From: Bacteroidales bacterium
GTDB taxonomy: Bacteria; Bacteroidota; Bacteroidia; Bacteroidales; Paludibacteraceae
DNA: 64,000 nucleotides
Direction: 5' to 3'
NCBI GenBank assembly: GCA_012837685.1
Contig: DUQS01000068.1
Location: 1-64,000 of the forward strand
The position numbers and the translations under genes are program-made. The notes under the pieces are model-generated. The model ran no database searches. It was not told the DNA's origin and saw only the letters and a list, made by a program, of their open reading frames with translations. How positions within the stretch are numbered: position 1 is the stretch's first letter; every line of letters starts with the position of its first letter. Of the stretch, positions 25,406 through 34,609 are shown in pieces.

Positions 25406-26815
25406 TTAGCGTTTAGCGTTTTTGCCAAAACGGTTCCAGCGAATTTTGCCTTGAAACCATGATTTGTCTTTGTCCAACGACAACCAAATAAATACCGGAC
25501 GTCCAACTATATGGTCTTCAGGTACATAGCCCCACGAGCGACTGTCGGCTGAATTGTGGCGGTTGTCGCCCATCATCCAATAGTAGTCCATTTTGAAAGT
25601 GTAGCTGTCGGCAGGCTGACCGTTGATGTAGATGGTGCTGTCTTTTACTGCTAACTCATTGCCTTCGTAATTGTGTATAATACGTTGATAGATAGGCAAT
25701 TCTTCGATTGTAAGTTGTATTGTAGCCCCTTTTTTCGGAATATAGATAGGACCAAAATTATCGCGCGTCCAATGAGAGTATGCGCCTAACGGATAGACTT
25801 CGCCGCCAAAAAATTCGGGTTCGATAACCATTTTTGTAATATGTGAGTTGCGTTCCAACTCTTTTTTTGAAGCTGCTGTTAGCGGAAAATGGTAAATCGG
25901 AAAATTACCGTCTAATTTCATGTAACTGAGTTCTTTAGCCATGGTGTTTTTAGTCACCAAATGGCGGTCGTCAACGCTGATACCCAACGATTCAAGGAAA
26001 CTTGGGTTGAGATAAGTACCGTCAGTTTGCACAAAATAGTTGTATTGCACGCCTTCAAAATCTGTTTGTGGCTTTCCGTTGATATATACTTGATTGTTAA
26101 TGATTTGAAGAGAGTCGCCGGCAATGGCTATGCAGCGTTTTACATAATTTTCGCGTCTGTCCACCGGTCGGTAAACAATTTCGCCAAAAACATCCTTATT
26201 TTCATTCACAAAATAGCGTCCTAAATGGTAGCAAAGTGTGTAGTAATCAGGATTTTGTTGCAATGTTGCTACTGTGTCGCCGGCAGGAAAATTGAATACC
26301 ACAATATCGTTGCGTGCTATCGTGTCCCTTCCTTTTAGGCGTTTGTAGTCCCAATGCGGTTTTTCGATGAATGATTTGCCGCCGCCAAGCCAATTAGGAA
26401 ACGTATGTTGCACCAACGGAAACGACAGAGGTGTGTTTGGAATACGCGGACCGTAACTGGCTTTACTTACATATAAAAAATCGCCTACAAGCAGACTTTT
26501 TTCCAACGAAGAAGTGGGAATTTGATAGTTTTGGAACAGGTAGAGATTGATGAAATAGACGGCTATCAAAGCAAACAGAATGGCATCAATCCAACTAAAA
26601 ATGGAATATAGAGTGTTGTTTTTTGTGCGTTTCCAAAAATCCCAAGGAATATATCGAGTAATGAATGCATCGAAAATGAACGGTAGCAACAGTAGCCACC
26701 AAAAATTATTTACCCATACAATGAAAAGAATGTAGATGGTGCTCCAAATACTGAATTTTATCCATTGTTTTTTTTCAACTGTTTTCAGTTGATTCAATGG
26801 GATATGTTTTTTCAT
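25406..26815 (-). CDS. lepB: Signal peptidase I
   Basis: 469 residues from the ATG at 26815 (MKKHIPLNQLK); an ATG seven codons upstream is also in frame. After two or three membrane segments comes the catalytic serine in QIPTSSLEKSLLVGDFLYVSK-type context, and the catalytic lysine in YVKRCIAIAGDSL. The GDNRHNSADSRSWGYVP box closes the fold. It is longer than the E. coli enzyme because of inserts between the boxes, as in other Bacteroidetes. It cleaves signal peptides of exported proteins. Third gene of aroB-dapB-lepB. It converges with the receptor gene. Confidence 0.95.
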   Translation of the reverse strand: MKKHIPLNQLKTVEKKQWIKFSIWSTIYILFIVWVNNFWWLLLLPFIFDAFITRYIPWDFWKRTKNNTLYSIFSWIDAILFALIAVYFINLYLFQNYQIPTSSLEKSLLVGDFLYVSKASYGPRIPNTPLSFPLVQHTFPNWLGGGKSFIEKPHWDYKRLKGRDTIARNDIVVFNFPAGDTVATLQQNPDYYTLCYHLGRYFVNENKDVFGEIVYRPVDRRENYVKRCIAIAGDSLQIINNQVYINGKPQTDFEGVQYNYFVQTDGTYLNPSFLESLGISVDDRHLVTKNTMAKELSYMKLDGNFPIYHFPLTAASKKELERNSHITKMVIEPEFFGGEVYPLGAYSHWTRDNFGPIYIPKKGATIQLTIEELPIYQRIIHNYEGNELAVKDSTIYINGQPADSYTFKMDYYWMMGDNRHNSADSRSWGYVPEDHIVGRPVFIWLSLDKDKSWFQGKIRWNRFGKNAKR

Positions 26816-26848
26816 TTCACTTCTTTTTTGTGTCATGTTGCTCTGTTT

Positions 26849-27565
26849 TTAAAATTTAAGTAGGTCGTTCATGGTTAGAAATCCTTTTTTACCGCACACA
26901 AATTCGGCTGCTATCACGCTCCCAAGCGCAAATCCTTCGCGGTTTTTAGCGCTGTGTGTTATCTCTATGCTGTCTGCATCACTTTCGTAGCGCACTGTGT
27001 GTATGCCGGCAACTTCGCCTTCGCGTAGGGCTTCTATGGCAATTTCATTGGGTGTGGCGGTTGTGCCGAGCGTCCATTTATCTTTGCGGTCGAGATTGCT
27101 GATAATGCCATCGACCAATGTTAAAGCTGTTCCGCTTGGTGCGTCTAATTTATGAATGTGGTGCACTTCTTTCATGGTTACGTTGTAAGCAGGAAATTGG
27201 TTCATTAGTTTCGCCAAGTGCTTGTTGAGTTCAAAAAACAGATTGACACCCAAACTGAAATTGGAACTCCAAAATAGTGTGTAACCGTTTTTTGCGATTT
27301 CGTCCTTTATTTCAGGAAGTTGCGAAGTCCAGCCCGTTGTGCCGGAAACTACGGCAACACCGGCTTTCCACGCTCGGCAGTAGTTATTTATGGCTGCTGT
27401 CGGAGCAGTGAACTCTATTGCTACATCGGCACTTTTGAAAGCGTCCGACTCAAAATCGTTCTGATTGTCTATATCTATGCGACACACCACGTCGTGTCCG
27501 CGCGACAAAGCCACCTTTTCGATGATTTTGCCCATTTTGCCGTATCCGATTAATGCAATTTTCAT
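26849..27565 (-). CDS. dapB: 4-hydroxy-tetrahydrodipicolinate reductase
   Basis: 238 residues. The Rossmann start is MKIALIGYGKMGKIIE, and the signature E-V-H-H-I-H-K-L-D-A-P-S-G-T-A motif carries the active-site histidine and the lysine. It makes tetrahydrodipicolinate for lysine and diaminopimelate, hence peptidoglycan. The gap to aroB is 5 bp and to lepB 12 or 33 bp, so the three genes form one operon. Confidence 0.96.
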   Translation of the reverse strand: MKIALIGYGKMGKIIEKVALSRGHDVVCRIDIDNQNDFESDAFKSADVAIEFTAPTAAINNYCRAWKAGVAVVSGTTGWTSQLPEIKDEIAKNGYTLFWSSNFSLGVNLFFELNKHLAKLMNQFPAYNVTMKEVHHIHKLDAPSGTALTLVDGIISNLDRKDKWTLGTTATPNEIAIEALREGEVAGIHTVRYESDADSIEITHSAKNREGFALGSVIAAEFVCGKKGFLTMNDLLKF

Positions 27566-27570
27566 AATTC

Positions 27571-28623
27571 TTAGTTTTCTCGTAAGAAGTCTAAAGCTTC
27601 AAATATTTCGTTTTTAGTTGCTGTTTGGTTGATATGTACTTGACCGATTTCCGATAGCAAGGTGAAATTGATACCGCTGCCGTCGTTTTTTTTGTCGTGA
27701 AGCATCAATTCGTAAAGTGTTTCGTAGTGCTCGCACAAAAAAGTCGGTTGACCGTAATACTCTTTGCAGTAACTCAATAATTCGGTTACCGTAGAAGACG
27801 GAAAATTCATTTTGATATGCGACAAGTACAGTTCGCACACCATGCCCCACATTATCGCATAGCCGTGCAGTACAGGTTGTTTTGTTTGGTGCGAAAGCGT
27901 TTCGATGGCGTGACCAATAGTGTGTCCGAAATTGAGCGATTTGCGTATGCCCGTTTCTTTCGGGTCTTCAGCCACAATGCGTTGTTTTATAGCGATATTG
28001 GCTTCGAGTATGGGACAAAACTTGCTCCATTCTTGTTTCTCCAGCGAAAGAGCGAGCAGGGTAGCATACTCTTTTTTGCTGCTGATAAGAGCGTGTTTAA
28101 TCATTTCGGCAAAGCCTGAATAGAGATTTTTATTGTCGAGCGTAGCAAGAAATTGTGTGCCGACAAGTACCGCTTGTGCCGGTGCAAAAACACCTATTTC
28201 GTTTTTCAGTCCATTGAAATTGATGCCCGTTTTTCCGCCGGTGGCGGCATCTACAATGCTGAGTAGGGTGGTGGGTATATTTATAAATCGACAACCGCGT
28301 TTAAAAGTAGCAGCCGCAAATCCGCCAATGTCTGTTACCATGCCTCCGCCGAGGTTGATAACGAGCGAATGACGTGTTGCGCCGTGTGTGCTGAGTTCGT
28401 TCCAAATGTATGTGAGTGTGTCGATGTTTTTGTGTTCGTCGCCTGCGGATATGGTAATGAGGCGACTTTTGCGCAGTTTTTCGATAGTAAGAATTATGGG
28501 CAAGCAAAAACGTTCCGTATTCTCATCAGAGATGATGAAAATGGCTTCCGACTGGAAAGTTGCCAGCTCCTGTTCCAAAAGTGGCACGATAGTGTCGGCA
28601 ATGATAATTTTGCTTTGGCGCAT
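27571..28623 (-). CDS. aroB: 3-dehydroquinate synthase
   Basis: 350 residues. Second step of the shikimate pathway, NAD- and metal-dependent. The nucleotide-binding stretch GGGMVTDIGGFAAATFKRG and metal-ligand regions (NFGHTIGHAIE, HGYAIMWGM) are present. First gene of the aroB-dapB-lepB operon, with a TAnnTTTG box (TAACTTTG, 28643-28650, minus strand) 19 bp before the start codon. Confidence 0.96.
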   Translation of the reverse strand: MRQSKIIIADTIVPLLEQELATFQSEAIFIISDENTERFCLPIILTIEKLRKSRLITISAGDEHKNIDTLTYIWNELSTHGATRHSLVINLGGGMVTDIGGFAAATFKRGCRFINIPTTLLSIVDAATGGKTGINFNGLKNEIGVFAPAQAVLVGTQFLATLDNKNLYSGFAEMIKHALISSKKEYATLLALSLEKQEWSKFCPILEANIAIKQRIVAEDPKETGIRKSLNFGHTIGHAIETLSHQTKQPVLHGYAIMWGMVCELYLSHIKMNFPSSTVTELLSYCKEYYGQPTFLCEHYETLYELMLHDKKNDGSGINFTLLSEIGQVHINQTATKNEIFEALDFLREN

Positions 28624-28813
28624 ATTCCGTAGATTAAGTGTACAAAGTTACAAAAAAACTCAATAGTTATGTATGTTTTTCATAATTCCGTAAACGATTA
28701 AAATTTTGCTTTATTATTTGGAAATAGATTATTGTTGAAATCAAGTTGTGCAAAGTATCAAATTATGAGGCTTTTAACCGAAAAATACTTGTAAAATTGG
28801 GTCTTAATGAAAC

Positions 28814-28860
28814 AAAAAAGCAGGAGAAATTCCAATTTATCGAAGAAAATCCCTGCTTTT
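28814..28860 (-). terminator. Terminator after proS
   Basis: AAAAGCAGG (28816-28824) pairs with CCTGCTTTT (28852-28860) across a long loop. On the minus strand it lies 23 bp after the proS stop and ends in a T-run. Confidence 0.7.
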
Positions 28861-28882
28861 AAGCAATTATACACTTGCAATT

Positions 28883-30364
28883 TTAATAGTTGCGTGCAAA
28901 AACTACGCGTTGTGCCGACGGTTTACCGGTTACTATACATTTCCCAGGTGTTTTGTCGCCGTTTAGCGGTATGCAGCGTATAGTGGCTTTTGTTTCCTGT
29001 TTGATGCGCTCTTCGGTTTCGGAAGTTCCGTCCCAATGGCACATAAGGAAACCGCCTTTTTCTATTTCTACTTTAAATTCGTCGTAGCTGTCCACTTCGC
29101 GAGTTACCGAAGTGCGGAAATCTAAGGCTTTTTTGTAGATATTAGTTTGAATATCTTCCAATAAGTCTTTTACGTACAATTCGATGCCTTCCATTGTTAC
29201 GGTTTCTTTTTTGAGCGTATCGCGGCGCATCACTTCTATTGTACCGTTTTCGAGGTCGCGCGCACCGATAGCCAAACGCACGGGAACTCCCTTCAATTCG
29301 TATTCGGCAAATTTCCACCCCGGCTTCCGATTGTTGCTATCGTCATATTTTACGCTGATACCGATGGCTTTCAGTTGTGCTATTATGGTAGCCACTTTTT
29401 CGGAGATAGCATTACGTTGTTCGTCGTTTTTGTAAATGGGGACAATTACCACTTGGAAAGGTGCTAATTTAGGAGGCAGCACCAAACCGTTGTTGTCGGA
29501 GTGTGCCATGATGAGTGCGCCTATCAGACGTGTAGATACGCCCCACGATGTTGCCCAAACGTATTGTAGTTTGTTTTCTTGGTCGATAAATTGTACATCG
29601 AACGCTTTGGCAAAATTCTGTCCCAAGAAGTGCGAAGTACCTGCTTGCAAGGATTTTCCGTCTTGCATCAAAGCTTCTATGCAGAAAGTTTCTACTGCAC
29701 CAGCAAAACGTTCATTAGCCGATTTTATGCCTTTAATGACGGGAACAGCCATATATTTTTCGGCAAAATCGGCATAAACATCAAGCATTTTGCGCGCTTC
29801 TTCCAAAGCTTCTTCTTCGGTGGCGTGGGCAGTATGTCCTTCTTGCCACAAAAATTCGGCAGTACGCAGGAATAGGCGTGTGCGCATCTCCCAACGCACA
29901 ACGTTAGCCCATTGGTTGCACAAAATAGGCAGGTCGCGGTACGACTGAATCCAGTTTTTATAAGTGCTCCAAATTATGGTTTCCGAAGTTGGGCGTACAA
30001 TCAGTTCTTCTTCCAATTTTGCTTCAGGGTCGACTACCACACCGGTGCCGTCGGGGTTCGTTTTAAGGCGATAGTGTGTTACTACGGCACATTCTTTGGC
30101 AAAACCTTCCACATGGTCGGCTTCTCTGCTCAAAAACGATTTCGGAATAAATAGAGGAAAATAGGCGTTGATATGTCCCGTTTCTTTAAACATATCGTCC
30201 AATTGTCGTTGCATTTTTTCCCAAATTGCATATCCGTACGGTTTAATGACCATGCATCCGCGTACAGCCGAATTTTCAGCCAAATCCGCTTTTATGACTA
30301 AGTCGTTGTACCATTGTGCGTAGTTCTCTTCTCGCGATGTCAGTTCTTTCAATTCTTTTGCCAT
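28883..30364 (-). CDS. proS: Prolyl-tRNA synthetase (archaeal/eukaryal-like type)
   Basis: 493 residues from the ATG at 30364 ([18 protein letters not shown]); an ATG 14 codons earlier adds an atypical extension. Class II motifs are visible: [47 protein letters not shown] (given in two parts in the chain). It lacks the editing domain between motifs 2 and 3 and ends in a C-terminal zinc-binding-like extension ending in Tyr, as in ProS type 3. The last gene of the lspA-DUF4296 group, 57 bp after the preceding gene. Confidence 0.95.
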   Translation of the reverse strand: MAKELKELTSREENYAQWYNDLVIKADLAENSAVRGCMVIKPYGYAIWEKMQRQLDDMFKETGHINAYFPLFIPKSFLSREADHVEGFAKECAVVTHYRLKTNPDGTGVVVDPEAKLEEELIVRPTSETIIWSTYKNWIQSYRDLPILCNQWANVVRWEMRTRLFLRTAEFLWQEGHTAHATEEEALEEARKMLDVYADFAEKYMAVPVIKGIKSANERFAGAVETFCIEALMQDGKSLQAGTSHFLGQNFAKAFDVQFIDQENKLQYVWATSWGVSTRLIGALIMAHSDNNGLVLPPKLAPFQVVIVPIYKNDEQRNAISEKVATIIAQLKAIGISVKYDDSNNRKPGWKFAEYELKGVPVRLAIGARDLENGTIEVMRRDTLKKETVTMEGIELYVKDLLEDIQTNIYKKALDFRTSVTREVDSYDEFKVEIEKGGFLMCHWDGTSETEERIKQETKATIRCIPLNGDKTPGKCIVTGKPSAQRVVFARNY

Positions 30365-30421
30365 ATTCTTTGTTTTTTCAATGTTTGTTGTTCTGTTATT
30401 TATCAACGTTTAGTTTAAAAC

Positions 30422-30742
30422 TTATAATTCCGTTATTTTTATGTCGGGCGTAATGATTAAATCATTTAAATTTACGTGTTCCCACAGTAGTAATTTGCCT
30501 TTGTAACCTATTTGCATAAATTCGTCGATTAAATCAGGTATGTAACTTCCAATGGTTTGTGTTGATTTTTTTATGTCGGTGGTTATCAATCCATTATAAA
30601 ATTTAGTACCTGCGCTTTCTGTTTGGCAGTCGTCCAGCGAAAACAGGTCAATAATTTGATGTTTTTCATCAAGTGTTACCACGCCGTTGTTTACAATCAA
30701 ACCTTTCTTTATCAACACTTTATTGGCAGCAATCCGTTGCAT
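30422..30742 (-). CDS. Short protein like the N-terminus of an amidohydrolase
   Basis: 106 residues from the ATG at 30742, which overlaps the DUF4296 stop by one base (TAATG), a translational-coupling arrangement. The start (MQRIAANKVLIKKGLIVNNG, then TKFYNGLITTDI) resembles the beta-sandwich that begins metal-dependent amidohydrolases, but the catalytic barrel with its HxH motif is absent. It could be a domain-only relative with another role. No function is claimed. An open frame continues upstream of this ATG but overlaps the DUF4296 gene and looks like a shadow. Confidence 0.65.
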   Translation of the reverse strand: MQRIAANKVLIKKGLIVNNGVVTLDEKHQIIDLFSLDDCQTESAGTKFYNGLITTDIKKSTQTIGSYIPDLIDEFMQIGYKGKLLLWEHVNLNDLIITPDIKITEL

Positions 30743-31650
30743 TATCGTGGCATTTTGTCGGGCAGTGCCATTAGTTCGTTGGCTTTGCCGAGTTTTGTTT
30801 CCATAACTTTTTGCGGTAACGGTAAATTGTATGTGCGTTTTTGCAAAGTATCCAAATGTGTTCGCCAAGCCGTGTCCAACGGATGGCTTTTTTTATTGAA
30901 AATACGCGTCATCCAAACAGTATCGATAGTTACATTTTTGTCATCAGTTTGTTCCGATGCGCAAAAAATGCCCCATAGTTTTATCGGTTGCGAACGCATT
31001 GTGTGTGTTACGGTAATTTGCCTTTTAAGTGTATCGCCGTGCATGCGATGTCTGATAGAATCGATTGTGCCGTCGGTATATTTTACGCCGAATTCCATAG
31101 TCGGTGCCGGTAGTGTGTCCGATTTTGATAGTTTTAACACATACGACCATATTAATTTATCGCCTTTGGTCAAAAAATTGCTGTCATGCCATTCAAAACG
31201 CAGTGAATCTGTCGCTTTCAGAGCATAGTGAAACCGTGTGGGGCGCATCCAAATGTTGATGGTATCTATCGTGTCATTAGCGGGGTTTAATTCGGGGTGA
31301 TAAACGTAATTGTCCACGTCCGTTTCCATTTGAGTGAGTTGTAGTTCTACCGCATCGTATATGGCACTCAGTTGTTTGGAATTCTTTGTGTACCAATCCA
31401 ATGAAGTTTCAAATTCTTCGCGTGTTAGTCCATGTTTTTCAAACACAGCGTTGATGTACTGTTGGCGTATGGCTTTTTGTTCAATAGGTACACGGATGTT
31501 AACGGCTGCGGTTGTTAAGTGCAAATCAACTAAAACATCCGTCATTTCTTTTTCCGATAGCACGTTGAACGGTTTTATATAGCATGCTGAGCAGATAAAA
31601 GCCACGAGCAAGCACCAAAGAATTTTATGAAATTTGGACAATGGCATCAA
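30742..31650 (-). CDS. DUF4296 lipoprotein
   Basis: 302 residues with a lipoprotein signal ending in FICSACYIKP (C22). The DUF4296 domain follows (about 30-115), with the typical helical pattern LSEKEMTDVLVDLHLTTAAV and TREEFETSLDWYTKN. The remainder is a beta-rich tail of no known family. Its ATG overlaps the lspA stop by four bases. In Bacteroidales DUF4296 proteins are often encoded near lspA; their role is unknown. Confidence 0.85.
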   Translation of the reverse strand: MMPLSKFHKILWCLLVAFICSACYIKPFNVLSEKEMTDVLVDLHLTTAAVNIRVPIEQKAIRQQYINAVFEKHGLTREEFETSLDWYTKNSKQLSAIYDAVELQLTQMETDVDNYVYHPELNPANDTIDTINIWMRPTRFHYALKATDSLRFEWHDSNFLTKGDKLIWSYVLKLSKSDTLPAPTMEFGVKYTDGTIDSIRHRMHGDTLKRQITVTHTMRSQPIKLWGIFCASEQTDDKNVTIDTVWMTRIFNKKSHPLDTAWRTHLDTLQKRTYNLPLPQKVMETKLGKANELMALPDKMPR

Positions 31651-32264
31651 TTCTTCTTTTTGTGTTTAGTGTATTTGTCTAATGTGAGGCTAAAGTCTTG
31701 TCTGAAAAACAGTAAAAGAATAATAATTCCTACTGTAATGGCACTATCGGCAATATTGAACACGGGGCTGAAAAAAATATCGCCGCCTATCCATGGAACC
31801 CAATCGGGTATCACAAAGAGCGGAAAGTAGAACATATCCACCACTTTGCCCATTAAAAACGGTGCATAGCCTCCTGCTTCGGGAAACAATTCAGCGACTT
31901 GAAACGGTGTGCTTTCGCTGAATATGAGACCGTAAAACAGTGAATCGATGACGTTTCCAATCGCACCGGCTACTATCAATGCCACACACACAATGTACGA
32001 AGTTTTGTATTTATCGCGTATTAAAAGATACAGATAATAGATGGCAAAGGCAATGACAACAATGCGGAATAGCGTGAGAAACAGTTTACTACCCAAAGTG
32101 ATACCGAAAGCCATGCCCGGGTTTTCCACAAATACGATTTGAAACCAGTCGAATACATGAACGCTTTCGCCCAGCGTGAACGATGTTTTGATGAAAATTT
32201 TTAAAACTTGATCGGCTATGAGAATTATTCCCATTACCAGATAGACCCATCTCTTTTTGCTCAT
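31647..32264 (-). CDS. lspA: Lipoprotein signal peptidase (signal peptidase II)
   Basis: 205 residues with four membrane segments. The catalytic aspartates lie in GNVIDSLFYG and FNIADSAITVG, and the NPGMAFG loop is present. It cleaves prolipoproteins such as the several lipobox proteins encoded in this window. It is somewhat longer than the E. coli enzyme through a loop of about 30 residues before the second Asp and a basic tail, usual for Bacteroidetes. It is followed by the DUF4296 gene with a 4-bp overlap. Confidence 0.96.
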   Translation of the reverse strand: MSKKRWVYLVMGIILIADQVLKIFIKTSFTLGESVHVFDWFQIVFVENPGMAFGITLGSKLFLTLFRIVVIAFAIYYLYLLIRDKYKTSYIVCVALIVAGAIGNVIDSLFYGLIFSESTPFQVAELFPEAGGYAPFLMGKVVDMFYFPLFVIPDWVPWIGGDIFFSPVFNIADSAITVGIIILLLFFRQDFSLTLDKYTKHKKKN

Positions 32265-32280
32265 AAATGATTTTTTTTCA

Positions 32281-32317
32281 AAAAAAGCCCTTTCCTGAAA
32301 CGTGGAAAAGGCTTTTT
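32281..32317 (-). terminator. Terminator after the dksA-like gene
   Basis: AAAAAGCC-type arm (32282-32295) and GGAAAAGGCTTTTT (32304-32317) form a stem with a T-run on the minus strand. It separates the dksA-like gene from lspA. Confidence 0.85.
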
Positions 32318-32335
32318 GGGCGCTATTGCTTGTTG

Positions 32336-32713
32336 TTATACTTTGCCTTCTTTCGCTTCAATGGTCAAAGTGGCGTGTGGCACGGCGCGCAAACGCTCTT
32401 TGGGTATCAGTTTGCCCGTAATGCGGCAAATACCGTAAGTTTTGTTTTCAATACGTACCAAAGCAGCTTGCAAATGTTGAATGAACTGCATTTGACGTTG
32501 TGCCAAATGTCCTGCCGATTCTTTTGACAAGGTAGATGCACCCTCTTCCAATGTTTTGAATGTTGGTGAAGTGTCTTTTACGTCGTTACCATCGGAGTTG
32601 CTTACATAGGAGCGCAACTCATCGTATTCTTCTTGTGCTTTCTTCAATTTGTACAAAATTATAGCTTTAAATTCGGCTAATTCTTCGTCGGTGTACCTCT
32701 TTTTCTCGCTCAT
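32336..32713 (-). CDS. TraR/DksA-family protein without the full zinc finger
   Basis: 125 residues: an N-terminal coiled coil (about 8-75) with acidic residues near its tip (SNSDGNDVKDTSP), then the C-terminal DksA block YGICRITGKLIPKERLRAVPHATL. DksA proteins enter the RNA polymerase secondary channel and help ppGpp regulate transcription. Only one of the four zinc cysteines remains (the C in GICR), replaced elsewhere by T, H and other residues, a state common in Bacteroidetes members. It is a single-gene unit with its own terminator. Confidence 0.88.
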   Translation of the reverse strand: MSEKKRYTDEELAEFKAIILYKLKKAQEEYDELRSYVSNSDGNDVKDTSPTFKTLEEGASTLSKESAGHLAQRQMQFIQHLQAALVRIENKTYGICRITGKLIPKERLRAVPHATLTIEAKEGKV

Positions 32714-32813
32714 AATTGTAAATATTTAGAGTTATTGTTTTGTGTTATTTGATTGTGCGAATATACATTATTTTGTAGAAACTGCAAAAAATAGTTATTA
32801 ACAAGCCTAAAGG

Positions 32814-34586
32814 CTAGAATTCCGTTCTTGTGGTGCCGTTGGTATAAATGTAGCTTTTATAACCGTTCTGCATGGTAGATGTAGTATATATGTTTTGTAT
32901 GCCGCTTCCGGGTATGGTGTGTGTGGCTACTACTTGCCAATTAGTAAGCGTTGCGGGGTTACCGTTAGGCGCGGTTACTGTCCAATAGTGCATTTTTTGC
33001 GACATCCACGATGTATTGGTAATGCTTCGTCCACATTTGTTGATGAAGAACGAGTAAGTATTCCAGTCGCGTTGCGATACGGTGACTTGCGTCATGGGAT
33101 ATGTGGCACCGTTATAGATTAAATCGACTTTCCAATTGTTGGCATCGCCGTAAAACACATCAGCTATCACTTTGCCTTTTAGATTGTTACTCGTAAATGA
33201 ATTACCGTCTTGTGTCCACGATGTGGTACCCCAATCCCAAGTGAAGTCGCTGTAGGTTTCGTTACCGTTATAAACGCGGATTTGGCTATCAGCGATACTC
33301 TTTCCTGTCGCTTTGGAGTAGTAGTTTTTAATGGTATTACCCGTTACTTCGTAGATGGCGTAGCCGTTTGGCGTACCGTCGGTGCAAAGATTTGACCACC
33401 ACCATCCGCCGCAAATAGCAGCGTGTACATGCTCGAAAATAGGTTGTCCGTTGCGTGTCTTATAGCCGTTATGAGCGTAGAATTGCGGGTAGTGCGTGTG
33501 TCCAATCATAATGTGTGCTTCGTTAAAGTCAGTCATTAAGTTTAGCACATCGCTGTAATGGCGCGTTTTGTTCACATTACCACCGCTGTCCGTACCACCG
33601 TTGCGAAAGGGAATGTGCCCTACGAAAATCAATAACATTTCCTCTTTATTGGGAACGCAAGCAAGGTCTTCTTTGAGCCATGCCAATTGTTCTTCGTTGT
33701 AACCGGCGTAGTAGTTGCAGGTGTTGTTGCCGAGTGAGTGCACTACCACGTTGTCCATTACTACTATGTGCGCCTTACCGCGGTTAAACGAATAGTCGGT
33801 TGGACCGAAATAATTGACGTAAGTTATCGTAGATGCGTAGTCCGAAACATTGGCATAATTGTAATTGTGGTCGTGGTTACCTATACAGTTGAAAATGGGA
33901 AAATAGCCATAATCTTTGTTGATAGTAATGTTGCCCAATAGCGATTGCATGGTGCCCCAAAGCGAGTGGTCGTCGTACAAAATATCGCCTAGTGTCATGC
34001 CGTAGATGTTTCTCCACGAGCCATTATTAAAAGTACTTTGAAAATCGGGTATGGATTCGTCACGGAAACGGTCGGCATGCCATGTGTATTTACATTGTGG
34101 GTCGGAAATGGCTACAAAGGTAAAATTCGTTTCATCTTTGTTCAATTTTTCAAGTGTGAAATCGATGCGGTTTTGCTTGGTAAAGTCAAGTTGTGTCGTA
34201 CTGAAAAAAGCCGGCATTTTTTTGGTATTTACTTCTATTTTGTAGTCGGCAGGTGTAGAGTAGTAAATGTTGCGCGCCCTGCTGTCAGCTACAAATTGGT
34301 AACAGCCGTTTTTGTCGGTTTTTGTGTAGTGATAGCCGTCTGTAACGGGAACATTGGGAACTCCTTTACCGGTTGTTTTATCGGTAATATAGCCGTACAC
34401 GTTGTTTTTCGGGTCAATTACTGTTGGTTGTACGTCAGTGTAAGTATTGCCTTCGGCAGCATCGGCGGTGGCTTCAACGTTGGGATTCACTGCTTCGGGA
34501 AGCGGTGGCAAGTTTTCTTCACAAGAGTTTAATGTTAGACATAAAACTGTTGCGGATGCTAAAAATAAAAATTTGTACGTATTCAT
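32814..34586 (-). CDS. Calcineurin-like phosphoesterase lipoprotein
   Basis: 590 residues. Lipobox LTLNSCEEN (C22). Then a small carboxypeptidase-regulatory-like domain (about 62-150, VYGYITDKTTGKGVPNVPV), a metallophosphoesterase domain (about 153-400) with metal motifs in VAISDPQC, LGDILYDD, CIGNHDHNY, FVGHIPF and IGHTHYPQF, and a C-terminal beta domain (about 420-590) typical of this group (Metallophos_N/C layout). It is likely exposed on the cell surface or in the periplasm; the substrate is unknown. It follows the fimbrillin-like gene by 23 bp on the same strand. Confidence 0.88.
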   Translation of the reverse strand: MNTYKFLFLASATVLCLTLNSCEENLPPLPEAVNPNVEATADAAEGNTYTDVQPTVIDPKNNVYGYITDKTTGKGVPNVPVTDGYHYTKTDKNGCYQFVADSRARNIYYSTPADYKIEVNTKKMPAFFSTTQLDFTKQNRIDFTLEKLNKDETNFTFVAISDPQCKYTWHADRFRDESIPDFQSTFNNGSWRNIYGMTLGDILYDDHSLWGTMQSLLGNITINKDYGYFPIFNCIGNHDHNYNYANVSDYASTITYVNYFGPTDYSFNRGKAHIVVMDNVVVHSLGNNTCNYYAGYNEEQLAWLKEDLACVPNKEEMLLIFVGHIPFRNGGTDSGGNVNKTRHYSDVLNLMTDFNEAHIMIGHTHYPQFYAHNGYKTRNGQPIFEHVHAAICGGWWWSNLCTDGTPNGYAIYEVTGNTIKNYYSKATGKSIADSQIRVYNGNETYSDFTWDWGTTSWTQDGNSFTSNNLKGKVIADVFYGDANNWKVDLIYNGATYPMTQVTVSQRDWNTYSFFINKCGRSITNTSWMSQKMHYWTVTAPNGNPATLTNWQVVATHTIPGSGIQNIYTTSTMQNGYKSYIYTNGTTRTEF

Positions 34587-34609
34587 AATACAAGTGTATT
34601 TTTATGGTT

